From the NCBI RefSeq assembly GCF_016629525.1, contig NZ_AP024269.1, positions 3,348,001 through 3,412,000 of the forward strand: a stretch of DNA of 64,000 nucleotides. The letters are read 5' to 3'. Source of the stretch: Kaistia sp. 32K. Its GTDB lineage: Bacteria > Pseudomonadota > Alphaproteobacteria > Rhizobiales > Kaistiaceae. A program made the translations under genes and the position numbers. How positions within the stretch are numbered: the stretch's first letter is position 1; the number at the start of each line of letters is the position of its first letter. The notes below the pieces were generated by a model. That model was given only the letters and a program-made list of their open reading frames with translations. It had not been told where the DNA came from and searched no databases. Shown in pieces: positions 9,776 to 20,074 of the stretch.

Positions 9776-10345
9776 TCATCGGGCGATCCCCTTCCAGAAG
9801 ATCTCGAAGCCGGACTTCTTGTAGGGCTCGCGCTGTTCCGGATCGTTCAGGATGAACTCCAGCGTCGTCTCGGCGAGGCTATCCAGGATGGCGCCGACAT
9901 AGGTTACGGTCTGGCCGGCCGAGGCATGATCGGCGAGGTTCTGCTCCAACATGGCGGAGATCTCCTGGAACAGCTCGCCGGCGCTGCAGCGGCTGCCCTC
10001 GGTGATACGGTCCGAAACCTTGAGCTGCCGCAGGACCTTGCGCTTGGCCGGATTGGCGGCGCCCCAGTCGATCAGCCGATCCCAGAGATGCCGGGTGCGC
10101 TCACGAGGCGTGCCGTCGACCGGATAGCCGTCCAGCAGCGCCGCTGCCAGCTCGGCCTCGATTTCGAGAAAGAGCTGGTTGAGCAGCTCGTCCTTGGTGG
10201 CGAAATAGGTGAACAGCGTGCCCTCGGCGACGCCGGCCTCCCGGGCGATCTTCGCCGTCGGCGCGCCGGTTCCCTGCGTCGCCACCAGCTCGACAGCGGC
10301 GGCGAGGATCGCTTCGCGCTTTTCTTCACTGAGGGGACGGGCCAT
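9776..10345 (-). CDS. TetR/AcrR-family transcriptional regulator
   Basis: Repressor of 189 residues. The N-terminal helix-turn-helix (AILAAAVELVATQGTGAPTAKIAREAGVAEGTLFTYFATKDELL) is typical, and the C-terminal ligand domain is divergent as usual. It is followed on the same strand by an SDR gene, and a palindrome with identical arms lies before each of the two genes. This suggests autorepression plus repression of the SDR, relieved by an unknown small molecule that the SDR may process. Confidence 0.92.
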   Translation of the reverse strand: MARPLSEEKREAILAAAVELVATQGTGAPTAKIAREAGVAEGTLFTYFATKDELLNQLFLEIEAELAAALLDGYPVDGTPRERTRHLWDRLIDWGAANPAKRKVLRQLKVSDRITEGSRCSAGELFQEISAMLEQNLADHASAGQTVTYVGAILDSLAETTLEFILNDPEQREPYKKSGFEIFWKGIAR

Positions 10346-10664
10346 TCACGAGAACCTAATGAGCGAGTGCATGCTCATTAATTGGAACGGGGTCGGCGGC
10401 GTTTCAAGGACGGCGGCGCAGAAAAAACGAAGACTGAGCTCGGACGGGCAAACGGTCAAACCGATTTCTTCATGAGATCAGAAGGTTAGGCTAGATGCGT
10501 TTTCTGCTTGAAGGTCCAGCCGAGCCCCGGCGAAAGCGCGAGGCGCCGAACGGACCGCCCCTCGCCTGCTCCGCGATAGAGGCGATGAGAGGCCGTTTTG
10601 GAGGGAAAAGGGCCCTGCCAATGGGAAGCCCTCGTTCCGAAGCGACCTGAAGCCGCCGGCTGGC
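10346..10664. other. Gene-free stretch with the TetR promoter
   Basis: About 320 bases between the TetR start and the rfbA stop codon. Apart from the operator palindrome next to the TetR gene, I see no gene, RNA or convincing terminator. Confidence 0.6.
10357..10380. promoter_or_regulatory. TetR-type operator upstream of tetR
   Basis: Palindrome TAATGAGC-N8-GCTCATTA, 12 bases upstream of the regulator's start codon. It repeats the arms and spacing of the operator before the SDR gene; only the central 8 bases differ slightly. Confidence 0.8.
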
Positions 10665-11533
<869 letters not shown>

Positions 11534-11537
<4 letters not shown>

Positions 11538-12415
11538 CGTGCCTTCCGCTCCCCAATGAGAATGGCGGCTACGGCCGCGCCGAGGCTGTCGGGCCAGCCG
11601 GGCAGCCGCACACCAAAAGTCCGCTCCGCGAGCGAGCAATCGAGCCTGGAATCGCGCGGCCGCGGGGCCGGCGCGACATAGGCGTCGCCGGAGATCCGGC
11701 CGAGCGCCGGCACCGTGCGTCCCGCCGCCTCGAGCTGCGCCATGACGCCCTCGGCAAGATCGAACCAGCTCGCCTCGACGCTGCCGGCCAGATGGAAGAT
11801 GCCCGCGCCCGACCGCGCCTGCGGCGCGATGGCGAGCAGAGCGTCGGCGAGATCGGCGGCGTGGGTCGGGTTGCCGAAGCGGTCGGCGACGATGTCGAGG
11901 TGCTCCCTCTCGCCGGCGAGGCGCACCATGGTGCGGACGAAATTGCCGCCATCGGCGCCATAGACCCAGCCGGTGCGGAAGATCAGGGCTTCCGGATGCG
12001 CGTCCAGCACAGCCGCCTCGCCCTCGAACTTCGAAGTGCCATAGACGCCGAGCGGCGCGGTCGCGTCGCCCTCGACATAGGGCGCGCCCTTCTCGCCGTC
12101 GAAGACATAGTCGGTCGAGACATGCAGGAACGGCAGGCCCAGCCGGCGGGCGGCGGCGGCGAGATGCCCGGCGCCGCCGCGGTTCACGGCCATGGCGAGC
12201 CCCGCTTCGCTCTCGGCCCGGTCGACCGCGGTATAGGCGGCGGCGTTGATGACGACGTCAGGCGCCTGCGCCGCGATCAGCCCCTCGAAATCGCCGGGAA
12301 CGGCGAGATCGAGCGCCGGCCTGCCGAAGGTCTCGACGACATGGCCGTGCTGCGCGGCGCGCGCCTTCAGCGCCCGCGCCAGCTGGCCGCTCGATCCGGC
12401 AACGAAGATCCGCAT
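11534..12415 (-). CDS. rfbD: dTDP-4-dehydrorhamnose reductase
   Basis: Last step of dTDP-L-rhamnose synthesis; 293 residues, extended SDR fold. It has the nucleotide motif [10 protein letters not shown] at the N-terminus, [30 protein letters not shown] and a YGTSKFEGE segment with the catalytic Tyr/Lys pair. The start codon overlaps the rfbB stop codon by one base and its end overlaps rfbA, so the three genes are translated from one mRNA. Confidence 0.95.
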
Positions 12416-13473
12416 CAGTCGGCGCCCTCGAGCAGGCCGAGCCGCTGGCCGCGATAGACGCCGTTGCGGATTGGTTCCCACCAGTCGCGCCGATCGAGAT
12501 ACCAGCGCACCGTCTTCTCGATGCCGGTCTCGAAACTCTCCAGCGCCCGCCAGCCGAGGTCCCGCTCCGTCTTGGTCGGGTCGATCGCGTAGCGCTGGTC
12601 GTGCCCCGGGCGGTCGGTAACGAAGCGGATCAGCCGCTCGTGCGGCGCGCTGCCACCGCGTTGTTCGTCCAGGAGGGCGCAGATCCGCTGGACCACGGCG
12701 AGATTGGTGCGCTCGTTGCGGCCGCCGATATTGTACTTCTCGCCCGGCCGGCCGCGCGTCAGCGCCAGGAACAGCGCCCGGGCATGATCCTCGACATGCA
12801 GCCAGTCGCGCACATTGAGGCCGTCGCCATAGACGTCGATCGGCTTGCCCTCGAGCGCGTTCAGGATGACGAGCGGGATCAGCTTTTCCGGGAAATGATA
12901 CGGCCCGTAATTGTTCGAGCAGTTGGAGATCAGCGCCGGCACGCCATAGGTGCGATGCCAGGCGCGGACCAGATGGTCGGACGCCGCCTTGCTGGCCGAA
13001 TAGGGCGAGGACGGGTCATAGGCCGTCTCCTCGTGAAAAAGGCCGTCTTCGCCGAGCGAGCCATAGACCTCGTCGGTCGAGACATGCAGGAAGCGAAACG
13101 TGTCCCGCGTCGCCGCCGGCGCGCGATCGAGATAGGCGCGCGTCGCCTCCAGCAGCGTCGCCGTGCCGAAGATGTTGGTCTGCAGGAACTCGCCGGGGCT
13201 GCCGATCGAGCGATCGACGTGGCTCTCGGCGGCGAGATGGATGATCCCGTCCGGCTCATGGCGACGGAACACGTCGGCCATCGCCCGCGCGTCGCAGATG
13301 TCCGCCTCGACGAAGTGATAGAGCGGATCGTCGGCGATCGGCGCCAGCGAAGCGAGGTTCGCCGCGTAGGTCAGCTTGTCGACATTGACGACGCCGACGC
13401 CGAGATCGGCAACGAGATGCCGGCAAAGAGCCGACCCGATGAAGCCGGCGCCGCCGGTAACGAGAATGCGCAT
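12415..13473 (-). CDS. rfbB: dTDP-glucose 4,6-dehydratase
   Basis: Second step of dTDP-L-rhamnose synthesis; 352 residues. The Rossmann motif [40 protein letters not shown] and the catalytic YSASK are intact, and the [25 protein letters not shown] region is typical of RmlB. It is the first gene of the leftward operon rfbB-rfbD-rfbA. L-rhamnose made here would feed cell-surface polysaccharide, although no O-antigen cluster is visible in the window. Confidence 0.96.
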   Translation of the reverse strand: MRILVTGGAGFIGSALCRHLVADLGVGVVNVDKLTYAANLASLAPIADDPLYHFVEADICDARAMADVFRRHEPDGIIHLAAESHVDRSIGSPGEFLQTNIFGTATLLEATRAYLDRAPAATRDTFRFLHVSTDEVYGSLGEDGLFHEETAYDPSSPYSASKAASDHLVRAWHRTYGVPALISNCSNNYGPYHFPEKLIPLVILNALEGKPIDVYGDGLNVRDWLHVEDHARALFLALTRGRPGEKYNIGGRNERTNLAVVQRICALLDEQRGGSAPHERLIRFVTDRPGHDQRYAIDPTKTERDLGWRALESFETGIEKTVRWYLDRRDWWEPIRNGVYRGQRLGLLEGAD

Positions 13474-13550
13474 GGTAGTGCCCACCGTTTGACCCCGTCA
13501 GCCTAGCGCCTGGATATGTCATCGCAAAGGCAGCTTGCCGGCAATGGGTT

Positions 13551-14531
13551 TCACGCGCTTCCGATGAAGATACCCGCCGCGAGCACGAGAAGACCGCCCA
13601 GAACGACCTGTCCGATGGCGGAATGGAACTTCGTGTCCATGTAGCGCCAGCGAATCCAGGCGATGGCGACCAGTTCGGCGAGCACGACGATTCCCGCCAC
13701 CACCGTCGCCGTCCAGAAATGCGGAATGAGGAAGGGCAGCGTGTGGCCGAGGCCGCCCACCGCCGTCATCACGCCGCAGACGACGCCGCGCAGCCAGGGA
13801 TGGCCGCGCCCGGTGATCACGCCGTCGTCGGAGAGCGCTTCCGTCAGCCCCATGGAAATGCCGGCGCCGATCGAAGCGGCCAGGCCGACAAGGAAGGCGC
13901 TGAAGGAATTCTGCGTGGCGAAGGCGGCGGCGAAGATCGGCGCTAGCGTCGAGACCGAGCCGTCGATCAGGCCGGCGAGGCCCGGCTGCACGACCTGCAT
14001 GACGAACATCCGCCGCCGGGTCGCGTCCTCCTCGGTGCGGACGCTCTCGCGCAGATGCTCGGCCTCGAGTTCCTCGACCCTGCGCTCGTGCTGCGCCTCC
14101 ATGGCGGCGAGGTCGCCGAGCAGCTTGCGGACATCCGGATCCGTCGCCCGCTCCGCCGCCTTCAGATACAGGCGCTGCGCCTCGAGCTCCATCGTCGCGG
14201 CATCGAGCCGGAAGCCATCGACGGAGATGTTCCGCATCGACCAGACCGGGGCATGACGGACGAAGCCGCGCACGTCGTCGCGCCGGACGAGCGGAATGTG
14301 ATCGCCGAACTTCTCCTTGAAGAGGTCGATCAGTAGACGGCGGTGCCGGTCCTCCTCGATCGCCATCGCGTCGAAAACCCGTGCGGAGCCGGGGAAATCC
14401 GGCGCGAGCCGCTCGGCCATGTCGCGATAGCGCCGCGCATCCTCCTCCTCGGCGCCGATCGCCAGGGCCATGACTTCGCGCACCGAAAGCTCGGAGAACG
14501 AGCGCTTGCCGAATGAAAACACGGGCCTCAC
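13551..14531 (-). CDS. mbfA: Membrane-bound ferritin-like iron exporter MbfA
   Basis: Fusion of an N-terminal ferritin-like domain (two helix pairs with AEEEDARRYRDMAERL, IEEDRHRRLLIDLF, MELEAQRLYLKAAE and MEAQHERRVEELE) to a C-terminal VIT1/CCC1-type membrane domain starting near residue 175 (GLAGLIDGSVSTLAPIFAAAF). In Bradyrhizobium and Agrobacterium MbfA exports iron and is repressed by Irr when iron is scarce. A palindrome resembling the Irr box lies just upstream. The start may be GTG at 14531, or GTG at 14522 with AGGGG at a better distance. Confidence 0.92.
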   Translation of the reverse strand: MRPVFSFGKRSFSELSVREVMALAIGAEEEDARRYRDMAERLAPDFPGSARVFDAMAIEEDRHRRLLIDLFKEKFGDHIPLVRRDDVRGFVRHAPVWSMRNISVDGFRLDAATMELEAQRLYLKAAERATDPDVRKLLGDLAAMEAQHERRVEELEAEHLRESVRTEEDATRRRMFVMQVVQPGLAGLIDGSVSTLAPIFAAAFATQNSFSAFLVGLAASIGAGISMGLTEALSDDGVITGRGHPWLRGVVCGVMTAVGGLGHTLPFLIPHFWTATVVAGIVVLAELVAIAWIRWRYMDTKFHSAIGQVVLGGLLVLAAGIFIGSA

Positions 14532-14538
14532 CCCTACA

Positions 14539-14557
14539 GATTAGAATTCTTCTAATC
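14539..14557. promoter_or_regulatory. Iron control element (Irr-binding-like box) of mbfA
   Basis: GATTAGAA-TTC-TTCTAATC, a perfect 8-3-8 inverted repeat directly before mbfA. It matches the published rhizobial ICE pattern TTTAGAA-N3-TTCTAAA in its core. Its position over the expected promoter suits repression by Irr. Confidence 0.75.
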
Positions 14558-14632
14558 AGGTAGCAGGCGCGCCCGTTCTTCACAAGCGCGCCTCCGCCGG
14601 CATCGCCCTAGGGGCACCAGTCAGCCGCGCGC

Positions 14633-14673
14633 AAAAAAGCCAATGGCCGGAACTGCTGTCCCGGCCATTGGCT
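14633..14673 (-). terminator. Rho-independent terminator of the inositol operon
   Basis: A 13-bp perfect stem, AGCCAATGGCCGG (14638-14650) with CCGGCCATTGGCT (14661-14673), is followed on the minus strand by six T residues. It ends the leftward transport/dehydrogenase operon. Confidence 0.9.
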
Positions 14674-14701
14674 CATCCTATCGTGGGAGGCGGTATATGC
14701 C

Positions 14702-15697
14702 TCAGATCGAGACCGCGATCGCCCGCTTCTCCTTGACCGATTGCAGCGCCGCGTCGGCGAGGACCAGCGCCTTCCAGCCATCCTCGCCCGAGGGCGTGAC
14801 CTGCGTGCCGCCTTCGAGCGCGGCGATGAAGGCGGCGATCTCGTTGCGATAGGCTTCGGTGTAGCGGGTCATGAAGAAGTTCAGCAGCGGCTCGCGGCGA
14901 TAGCCGTCGCCATTGGCGATCTCAACATTGGTGGCGCGGAGGTTTTCGGCGCTGACCAGTCCCTTCGAGCCATGCACTTCGATACGCTGGTCATAGCCAT
15001 AGCTGGCGCGGCGCGAGTTCGAGATCTGCGCGATGCGGCCGGATTTCGTCGTCAACACGACGGAGGCGCTGTCGAAATCGCCGAGCTTGCCAATCTCCGG
15101 ATCGACCAGCACGGAGGCCGAAGCGAAGACGCTGACCGGCTCCTCGCCGAGCAGGAAGCGCGCCATGTCGAAATCGTGGATCGTCATGTCGCGGAACAGC
15201 CCGCCGGAGCGGAGGATATAGTCGGCCGGCGGCGGGCCCGGATCGCGCGAGGTGATCGATACCATCTCGACCTTGCCGATCGTGCCGGCATCGATCTGGC
15301 GCCGGACCTCCATGAAATTGGGGTCGAATCGGCGGTTGAAGCCGACCATCAACAGCGCCTTCGTCTCGGCCACGACGGCGAGGCATGCCTTGACGCGGGC
15401 GACGTCGAGATCGATCGGCTTCTCGCAGAAGATCGCCTTGCCGGCCCGCGCCGCCTGCTCGATCATTGTTGCGTGCAGATCGGTCGGCGTCGTGATCAGC
15501 ACGGCGTCGATATCCCCAGCGTTCAGGATCGCATCTGCCTCGCGCACCTCGGCGCCGGTCGACGCGGCCAGCGCCTTCGCGGCGTCCGGGAAGGCGTCGG
15601 CGACGGCGACGAGCCGCGCGCCCTTGTTGGCGGCGATCGCCCCGGCATGCACCTTGCCGATGCGGCCGGCGCCCAGAAGTCCCAGTCTCACGGTCAT
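14702..15697 (-). CDS. iolG: myo-Inositol 2-dehydrogenase
   Basis: NAD-dependent Gfo/Idh/MocA-family enzyme of 331 residues that would oxidise myo-inositol to scyllo-inosose, the entry step of the iol pathway. It shows the Rossmann motif GLLGAGRIGKVHA, the EKPIDLD catalytic-lysine motif, and the GLFRDMTIHDFDMARFL segment with the Asp/His active-site residues of inositol dehydrogenases. It is the last gene of a leftward operon with an ABC sugar transporter and a second Gfo/Idh gene, opposite the iolRCDEB operon. A strong terminator follows. Confidence 0.92.
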   Translation of the reverse strand: MTVRLGLLGAGRIGKVHAGAIAANKGARLVAVADAFPDAAKALAASTGAEVREADAILNAGDIDAVLITTPTDLHATMIEQAARAGKAIFCEKPIDLDVARVKACLAVVAETKALLMVGFNRRFDPNFMEVRRQIDAGTIGKVEMVSITSRDPGPPPADYILRSGGLFRDMTIHDFDMARFLLGEEPVSVFASASVLVDPEIGKLGDFDSASVVLTTKSGRIAQISNSRRASYGYDQRIEVHGSKGLVSAENLRATNVEIANGDGYRREPLLNFFMTRYTEAYRNEIAAFIAALEGGTQVTPSGEDGWKALVLADAALQSVKEKRAIAVSI

Positions 15698-15745
15698 TGT
15701 CTGTCCTCAGGAAAAGTCACCACGCCCGGCTCTGCCGCGCGTCGC

Positions 15746-16864
15746 TCAAGGCTCGATATCCACCCAACCGCCCGTCTCGAACGAGCGCGCCATGGCATGA
15801 ACGGTTTTCTCTATGCCGAAGCCCGCCTCGAATTCCACCAGATGCGCCTTGCCGTCCTCGATTCGCCGGATCAGCTCGCGCGCCTCGATCACCTTCAGAT
15901 CGTTGAAGCCGAGCCCATGGCCGGGCGCCGGGACGAAGCGCTCATAGGGCGGATGCGCGGTGCCGGTCAGGATGGTGCGGAAGCCCTGCCCCGCCATCGG
16001 CCCCTCGACCCGATAGAGCTGCAGCTCGTTCATCCGCTCCTGGTCATAGAGGATCGAGCCCTCGGAGCCGAAGATCTGCAACGCGATCCGGCCCTTGCGT
16101 CCCCAGGCCGAGCGATTGACCAGCAGGCTGCCCGAGACGCCGCTCGCCAGCCGGAACAGCACATTGGCGATATCGTGCGTCTCGACCGCGCGGCTGCCGC
16201 CATCGGTAAGCGGACGCTCGGCAAAGGGCTTCGCCATGTCACTGACGACGCGCGCCACCGGCCCGAGCAACGTCGTCAGGAGCGACAGCGGATGCACGGC
16301 GAAATCGTCGAGCGCGCCATAGCCGGAACGACGATCGCTCTTCCAGCCGAACGGCGCGCCGCCATCGGCCATGAAATCCTCGTCCATTTCCAGCCGCACA
16401 TGGCTGACGGCCCCGATGGCGCCCTCGTCGAGCAGCGCCTTCAGATGGCGGATGGCCGGGTTCTGGATGTAGTTGTAGCCGAGCGCCGCGACCTTGCCGG
16501 ACCGTCGTGCCGCCTCCAGCATGGCGCGGGCATCCGCCTCGGACGTCGCCATCGGCTTCTCGCACCAGACATGCTTGCCCGCGTCGAGCGCCGCGATCGC
16601 CATCTCGGCATGAAATTCGTTCGGCGTCGTGATCGAGACGACATCGACCTCGGGATCCGCGACGACGGCCCGCCAGTCGCCCGAGGCGCGGGCGAAGCCG
16701 AGCTCGGCCGCCTTCCGAATAGCGACGGTCTCGTTGACTTCGCCGAGATGCACCAGCCTTGGCCGCGCCACATCGCCGAAGGTCGGCGCGACCGCGTTCC
16801 AGGCGAGCGCATGGCACTTGCCCATGTAGCCGGTGCCGATCAGCCCGATGCCGAAAGATTTCAT
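15746..16864 (-). CDS. Gfo/Idh/MocA-family oxidoreductase (second inositol-type dehydrogenase)
   Basis: A 372-residue NAD(P)-dependent dehydrogenase with N-terminal GTGYMGKCHALAW and the catalytic motif CEKPMATSEADARAM, followed by the family's beta-sheet C-terminal domain. It is 40 residues longer than the neighbouring iolG. Its location between iolG and the ABC ATPase suggests oxidation of another inositol isomer or derivative (for example scyllo-inositol, or a MocA-like reaction), but this is inference from context. Same operon, 27 bases after the ATPase stop codon. Confidence 0.85.
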   Translation of the reverse strand: MKSFGIGLIGTGYMGKCHALAWNAVAPTFGDVARPRLVHLGEVNETVAIRKAAELGFARASGDWRAVVADPEVDVVSITTPNEFHAEMAIAALDAGKHVWCEKPMATSEADARAMLEAARRSGKVAALGYNYIQNPAIRHLKALLDEGAIGAVSHVRLEMDEDFMADGGAPFGWKSDRRSGYGALDDFAVHPLSLLTTLLGPVARVVSDMAKPFAERPLTDGGSRAVETHDIANVLFRLASGVSGSLLVNRSAWGRKGRIALQIFGSEGSILYDQERMNELQLYRVEGPMAGQGFRTILTGTAHPPYERFVPAPGHGLGFNDLKVIEARELIRRIEDGKAHLVEFEAGFGIEKTVHAMARSFETGGWVDIEP

Positions 16865-16891
16865 GCTCTGACGTTCCCGATCTTCCCGCCC

Positions 16892-17674
16892 TCAGACCGT
16901 GCCGCCGAGTTCGGCGGAGAGGTCGGCGAGTTCCCTGCCGCCGGCCATCAGGTTCTGCAATTCATCGGCCGTGATCTCGCCCCGCGCCGCCGTGCCCAGC
17001 GTGCGACCGCGATTGAGCACGGTGAAGCGGTCGCCGACGGCCATGGCGTGGCGGACATTGTGGGTGATGAACACGACGCCGAGACCGCGCTTGCGCACCA
17101 TGTCGATATATTTCAGCACCATGGAGGTCTGCCGGACGCCGAGCGCCGAGGTCGGCTCGTCGAGGATCAGCACCTTGGCGCCGAAATAGACCGCGCGCGA
17201 GATCGCCACGCACTGGCGCTCGCCGCCGGAGAGCGTGCCGACGGCCTGGCCGGGATCGCGCACGTCGATGCCGATCCGCTTCATCTCCTCGCGGGTGACG
17301 CGGTCGCAGAAGCCCATGTCCATGACGCGGAACGGCCAGATGCCCCTCACCGGCTCGCGCCCCATGAAGAAATTCCGCGTCACCGACATCAGCGGGATCA
17401 TGGCGAGGTCCTGGTAGACCGTCGCTATGCCGGCATCGAGCGCCTGGCGCGGGCTGGTGAAATGCACCGGCTCGCCGTTCAGGAACATCTCGCCGCGGGT
17501 CAGCCTATGCACGCCCGCCATCGTCTTGATGAAAGTCGACTTGCCGGCGCCGTTGTCGCCGAGCAGGCAGTGAACCTCGCCGGCCTCGATCGAGATCGAG
17601 ACACCGGCCAGCGCGACGACCGAGCCAAAGTGCTTCTCGATGTCGCGCATTTCCAGGATCGGCGTTGCCATCAC
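16892..17674 (-). CDS. Sugar ABC transporter ATP-binding protein (probable inositol importer)
   Basis: Single nucleotide-binding domain of 260 residues of the ribose/fructose importer family. It has Walker [10 protein letters not shown], signature [14 protein letters not shown] and Walker [13 protein letters not shown]. Unlike RbsA it has only one ATPase domain, so it must act as a homodimer, as in FrcA-type systems. It overlaps the permease gene by four bases. The substrate is inferred to be inositol because the genes sit between iolG and iolR. Confidence 0.9.
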   Translation of the reverse strand: MMATPILEMRDIEKHFGSVVALAGVSISIEAGEVHCLLGDNGAGKSTFIKTMAGVHRLTRGEMFLNGEPVHFTSPRQALDAGIATVYQDLAMIPLMSVTRNFFMGREPVRGIWPFRVMDMGFCDRVTREEMKRIGIDVRDPGQAVGTLSGGERQCVAISRAVYFGAKVLILDEPTSALGVRQTSMVLKYIDMVRKRGLGVVFITHNVRHAMAVGDRFTVLNRGRTLGTAARGEITADELQNLMAGGRELADLSAELGGTV

Positions 17675-18798
17675 CGCTCTCCCGTCACGCGCTTGCGGAT
17701 GATGTTGTTGAAGAACACCGCCATCAGCAGCATTCCGCCGAGGAAGACGAGATACCAGTCCTGGTCGATATTGGTGTAGGTGAGCCCGATCAGCACCATG
17801 CCGAAGATGACGGCGCCGACCGCCGCGCCGACAACCGAGCCATAGCCGCCGGTCAGCAGGCAGCCGCCGATCACCGCGGCGATGATCGCCTCGAACTCCT
17901 TCTGGAAGCCGCGACGGGCATCCGTCGACCCGGCGTCAAGCACCGTCAGGATGGCGACGAGCGCCGCGCAGCAGGCCGTCACCACGAACAGCGAGGTCTT
18001 CACGCGCCGCGTCGGCACGCCGGAATTTCGCGCCGCGTTCGGATCGCCGCCAGACGCGAAGATCCAGTTGCCGTAGCGCGTGCGCGACAGCACGACGGCG
18101 GCGAGCGCGGCCAGCCCGATGAACCAGAGGATCTCGACCGGCACGCCGGTCACCTTGGGCTGGCCGTTCGGAAACTTGGCGATCCAGTCACGCGCCGCGA
18201 GCCAGGCGAACAGGCCCTCGAAGGCATCGCCGGCGAAGAGCCGGTAGATGAAGGCGTCGAGGGGGGTGCTCGTCGCCGCCTCGCGCACGCCGCGCAGCTG
18301 CGTCGCACCGCCCGTCGCCCATTTGAGCCCGACCAGCGAAAGCCCGCGCAAGACGAACAGGAAGGCGAGCGTGACGATGAAGCTCGGCAGGCCGGTGCGG
18401 ATGACGAGCTGGCCGTTGAAGAAGCCGATTGCCGCGGCGCACGCGAACGTCACGGCGATCGCTGCCGGCAGCGGCAGGCCGAAGGTGACGACGCTGGCCG
18501 CGAAGATCAGGCCGGCAAAGGCGACCATCGATCCGACGGACAGATCGAACTCGCCGCCGACCATCAGCAGCGAGGCGCCGATCGCCAGGATGCCGAGCTG
18601 CGCCGCCGGCGCCATGAAGTTCATGATGCCGGCAAGCTCGAACATCACCGGATTGGCGATCGCGATGAAAAATGTCGTGACGATGATGAGGCCGAGCACG
18701 GCCCCGAGCTCCGGACGCCGAAGGATCCGCGTCAGCGGCGAGGCGTGTTTCAGCCGCTCGTCCGCCGCGGCTTCGATCAGGCCGTTTTTGTCGGTCAT
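17671..18798 (-). CDS. Sugar ABC transporter permease (probable inositol importer)
   Basis: Inner-membrane permease of 375 residues with about ten hydrophobic segments and the BPD_transp_2 character of ribose/fructose permeases ([67 protein letters not shown]). It is translationally coupled to the ATPase. About 148 bases with a strong hairpin separate it from the binding-protein gene upstream, a layout that usually keeps binding protein in excess. Confidence 0.92.
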   Translation of the reverse strand: MTDKNGLIEAAADERLKHASPLTRILRRPELGAVLGLIIVTTFFIAIANPVMFELAGIMNFMAPAAQLGILAIGASLLMVGGEFDLSVGSMVAFAGLIFAASVVTFGLPLPAAIAVTFACAAAIGFFNGQLVIRTGLPSFIVTLAFLFVLRGLSLVGLKWATGGATQLRGVREAATSTPLDAFIYRLFAGDAFEGLFAWLAARDWIAKFPNGQPKVTGVPVEILWFIGLAALAAVVLSRTRYGNWIFASGGDPNAARNSGVPTRRVKTSLFVVTACCAALVAILTVLDAGSTDARRGFQKEFEAIIAAVIGGCLLTGGYGSVVGAAVGAVIFGMVLIGLTYTNIDQDWYLVFLGGMLLMAVFFNNIIRKRVTGER

Positions 18799-18844
18799 TC
18801 TCTTCCCCGCCCGCGCAGGCTGCGTTTCGCCGGTCGCTGGAGAT

Positions 18845-18878
18845 CGCCGCCGGGCCGCTCCAGCGGCTTCCGGCGGCG
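18845..18878. promoter_or_regulatory. Intercistronic hairpin between binding-protein and permease genes
   Basis: CGCCGCCGG-GCCGCT-CC-AGCGGC-TT-CCGGCGGCG forms a 15-bp stem with a two-base bulge. There is no T-run, so it is more likely an mRNA-stabilising or attenuating structure than a full terminator. Confidence 0.6.
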
Positions 18879-18946
18879 CTTCCCGCGCCCGGACAAGCGA
18901 TGCGCGCGGGCCTTGCGGTCCACGCGCGAAGGCTAACGCCGGCGGC

Positions 18947-19870
18947 TCAGCGGATGCCCTTGGCCGACAGGTCGACGACCTGGGCGGCCGTATCCTTGGT
19001 CACCAGATTGGGGCCCGAGGGGACGTTGCCGCCCGGCATCAGGCCGTATTTGCTGTGCAGCGCCAGGAACACCACCGGCAGGTAGCCCTGCAGGAACTGC
19101 TGCTGGTCGATGGCGAAGGCGGCCTTGCCGTCGGCGACTTCCTTCAGGAAGCCGGCCGAAAGGTCGAAGGTCGCGACATGCACCTTGCCGTCCATGCCGG
19201 ATTCGCCGACGGCGGCGACGGCCGGCTCGCCGGCGAGCGAGGCATTCAACGTGATGATCGAGTCAATGGTCGGGTCGGAGGCGAGCGCCGCCTTCACCTT
19301 GGCCTTGACGTCGGCCGGGTCGGCCGAGGTCGGCAGGACCGTCACGGCGCCGAAGCCGTCCGTAACGCCCTTGCAGCGCTGGTCGAGCGCGACGTTGCCG
19401 ACTTCCTGGTTGACGCAGAGGCCCTTCTTGCCGCCCATCGCCTTGAGCTTCTCGCCCGCCGCCTTGCCGGCGTCATACTCGCTCTGGCCGACATGCAGCA
19501 GTGCGCCGAGCTTCTTCGAGACGTCCGATCCCGAATTGATCGAGATGACGGGAATGCCGGCGGCGACGGCCTTCTGGATCGACGGACCGAGCGCGTCGGC
19601 GTCGGGAATCGAGACCACCAGCCCCTCGGGCTTCTGGTTGACGGCGGCGTCGATCAGCTGGGACATCGCCACCATGTCGAAGGTTTCCGGCGCGCGGTAA
19701 TCGACCTTGGCGCCCATGTCCTTGCCGGCCTCGGCGACGCCGTTCTTGACCACCGACCAGAACGGATCGGAAGCCTGGCCGTGGGTGACGACGATGATGT
19801 CGGCATGGGCAGCGACGGCGGACACGGCCAGTGCCGTGGCGGCAAGCATCGCCTTGAATTTCAGCTTCAT
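18947..19870 (-). CDS. Sugar ABC transporter substrate-binding protein (probable inositol-binding)
   Basis: Periplasmic type-I binding protein of 307 residues with a clear Sec signal peptide (MKLKFKAMLAATALAVSAVAAHA, cleavage probably after AHA). The body resembles ribose/fructose-type binding proteins: VVTHGQASDPFWSVVKNGV, GLVVSIPDADALGPSIQKAV, GIPVISINSGSD. GGGAGGAA precedes the ATG at 19868-19870. It is the first gene of the leftward operon and faces iolR, with an IolR-type GGAA-N6-TTCC site between. Inositol is the likely ligand by location only. Confidence 0.92.
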   Translation of the reverse strand: MKLKFKAMLAATALAVSAVAAHADIIVVTHGQASDPFWSVVKNGVAEAGKDMGAKVDYRAPETFDMVAMSQLIDAAVNQKPEGLVVSIPDADALGPSIQKAVAAGIPVISINSGSDVSKKLGALLHVGQSEYDAGKAAGEKLKAMGGKKGLCVNQEVGNVALDQRCKGVTDGFGAVTVLPTSADPADVKAKVKAALASDPTIDSIITLNASLAGEPAVAAVGESGMDGKVHVATFDLSAGFLKEVADGKAAFAIDQQQFLQGYLPVVFLALHSKYGLMPGGNVPSGPNLVTKDTAAQVVDLSAKGIR

Positions 19871-19976
19871 GACATTCCTCCCGAGAATGAAAAAGGCGAG
19901 AATCCGGCGATTTTTCTGCTCTAGGTTCCCGCTGCATCGAGATATTCGGAATAAAACGCATCCTGAAATCGATGCC

Positions 19977-19990
19977 GGAATATTCATTCC
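19977..19990. promoter_or_regulatory. IolR-type operator (GGAA-N6-TTCC)
   Basis: GGAATATTCATTCC in the divergent region between the binding-protein gene and iolR fits the palindrome reported for Sinorhizobium meliloti IolR. It is about 107 bases upstream of the binding protein and 85 bases upstream of iolR. It was the only exact match I found among the iol promoter regions. Confidence 0.55.
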
Positions 19991-20074
19991 ATCGAGATCG
20001 ACCCTCGTCAAGTGTTGATTTTCTGCGCGAAGTCGGGGAAAGCTGCGCGAAATGCGCAGGGAAAGGCCCGCGAG

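Noticed and set aside
10600..10664. Terminator after rfbA
   Set aside because: A GGGCCC followed by TTTT on the minus strand can be drawn, but no stem of useful length forms.
14741..17779. A 1012-codon open frame on the plus strand
   Set aside because: It is antisense to iolG, the second Gfo/Idh gene and the ABC ATPase gene, all with clear family motifs. Long antisense frames are a by-product of high GC.
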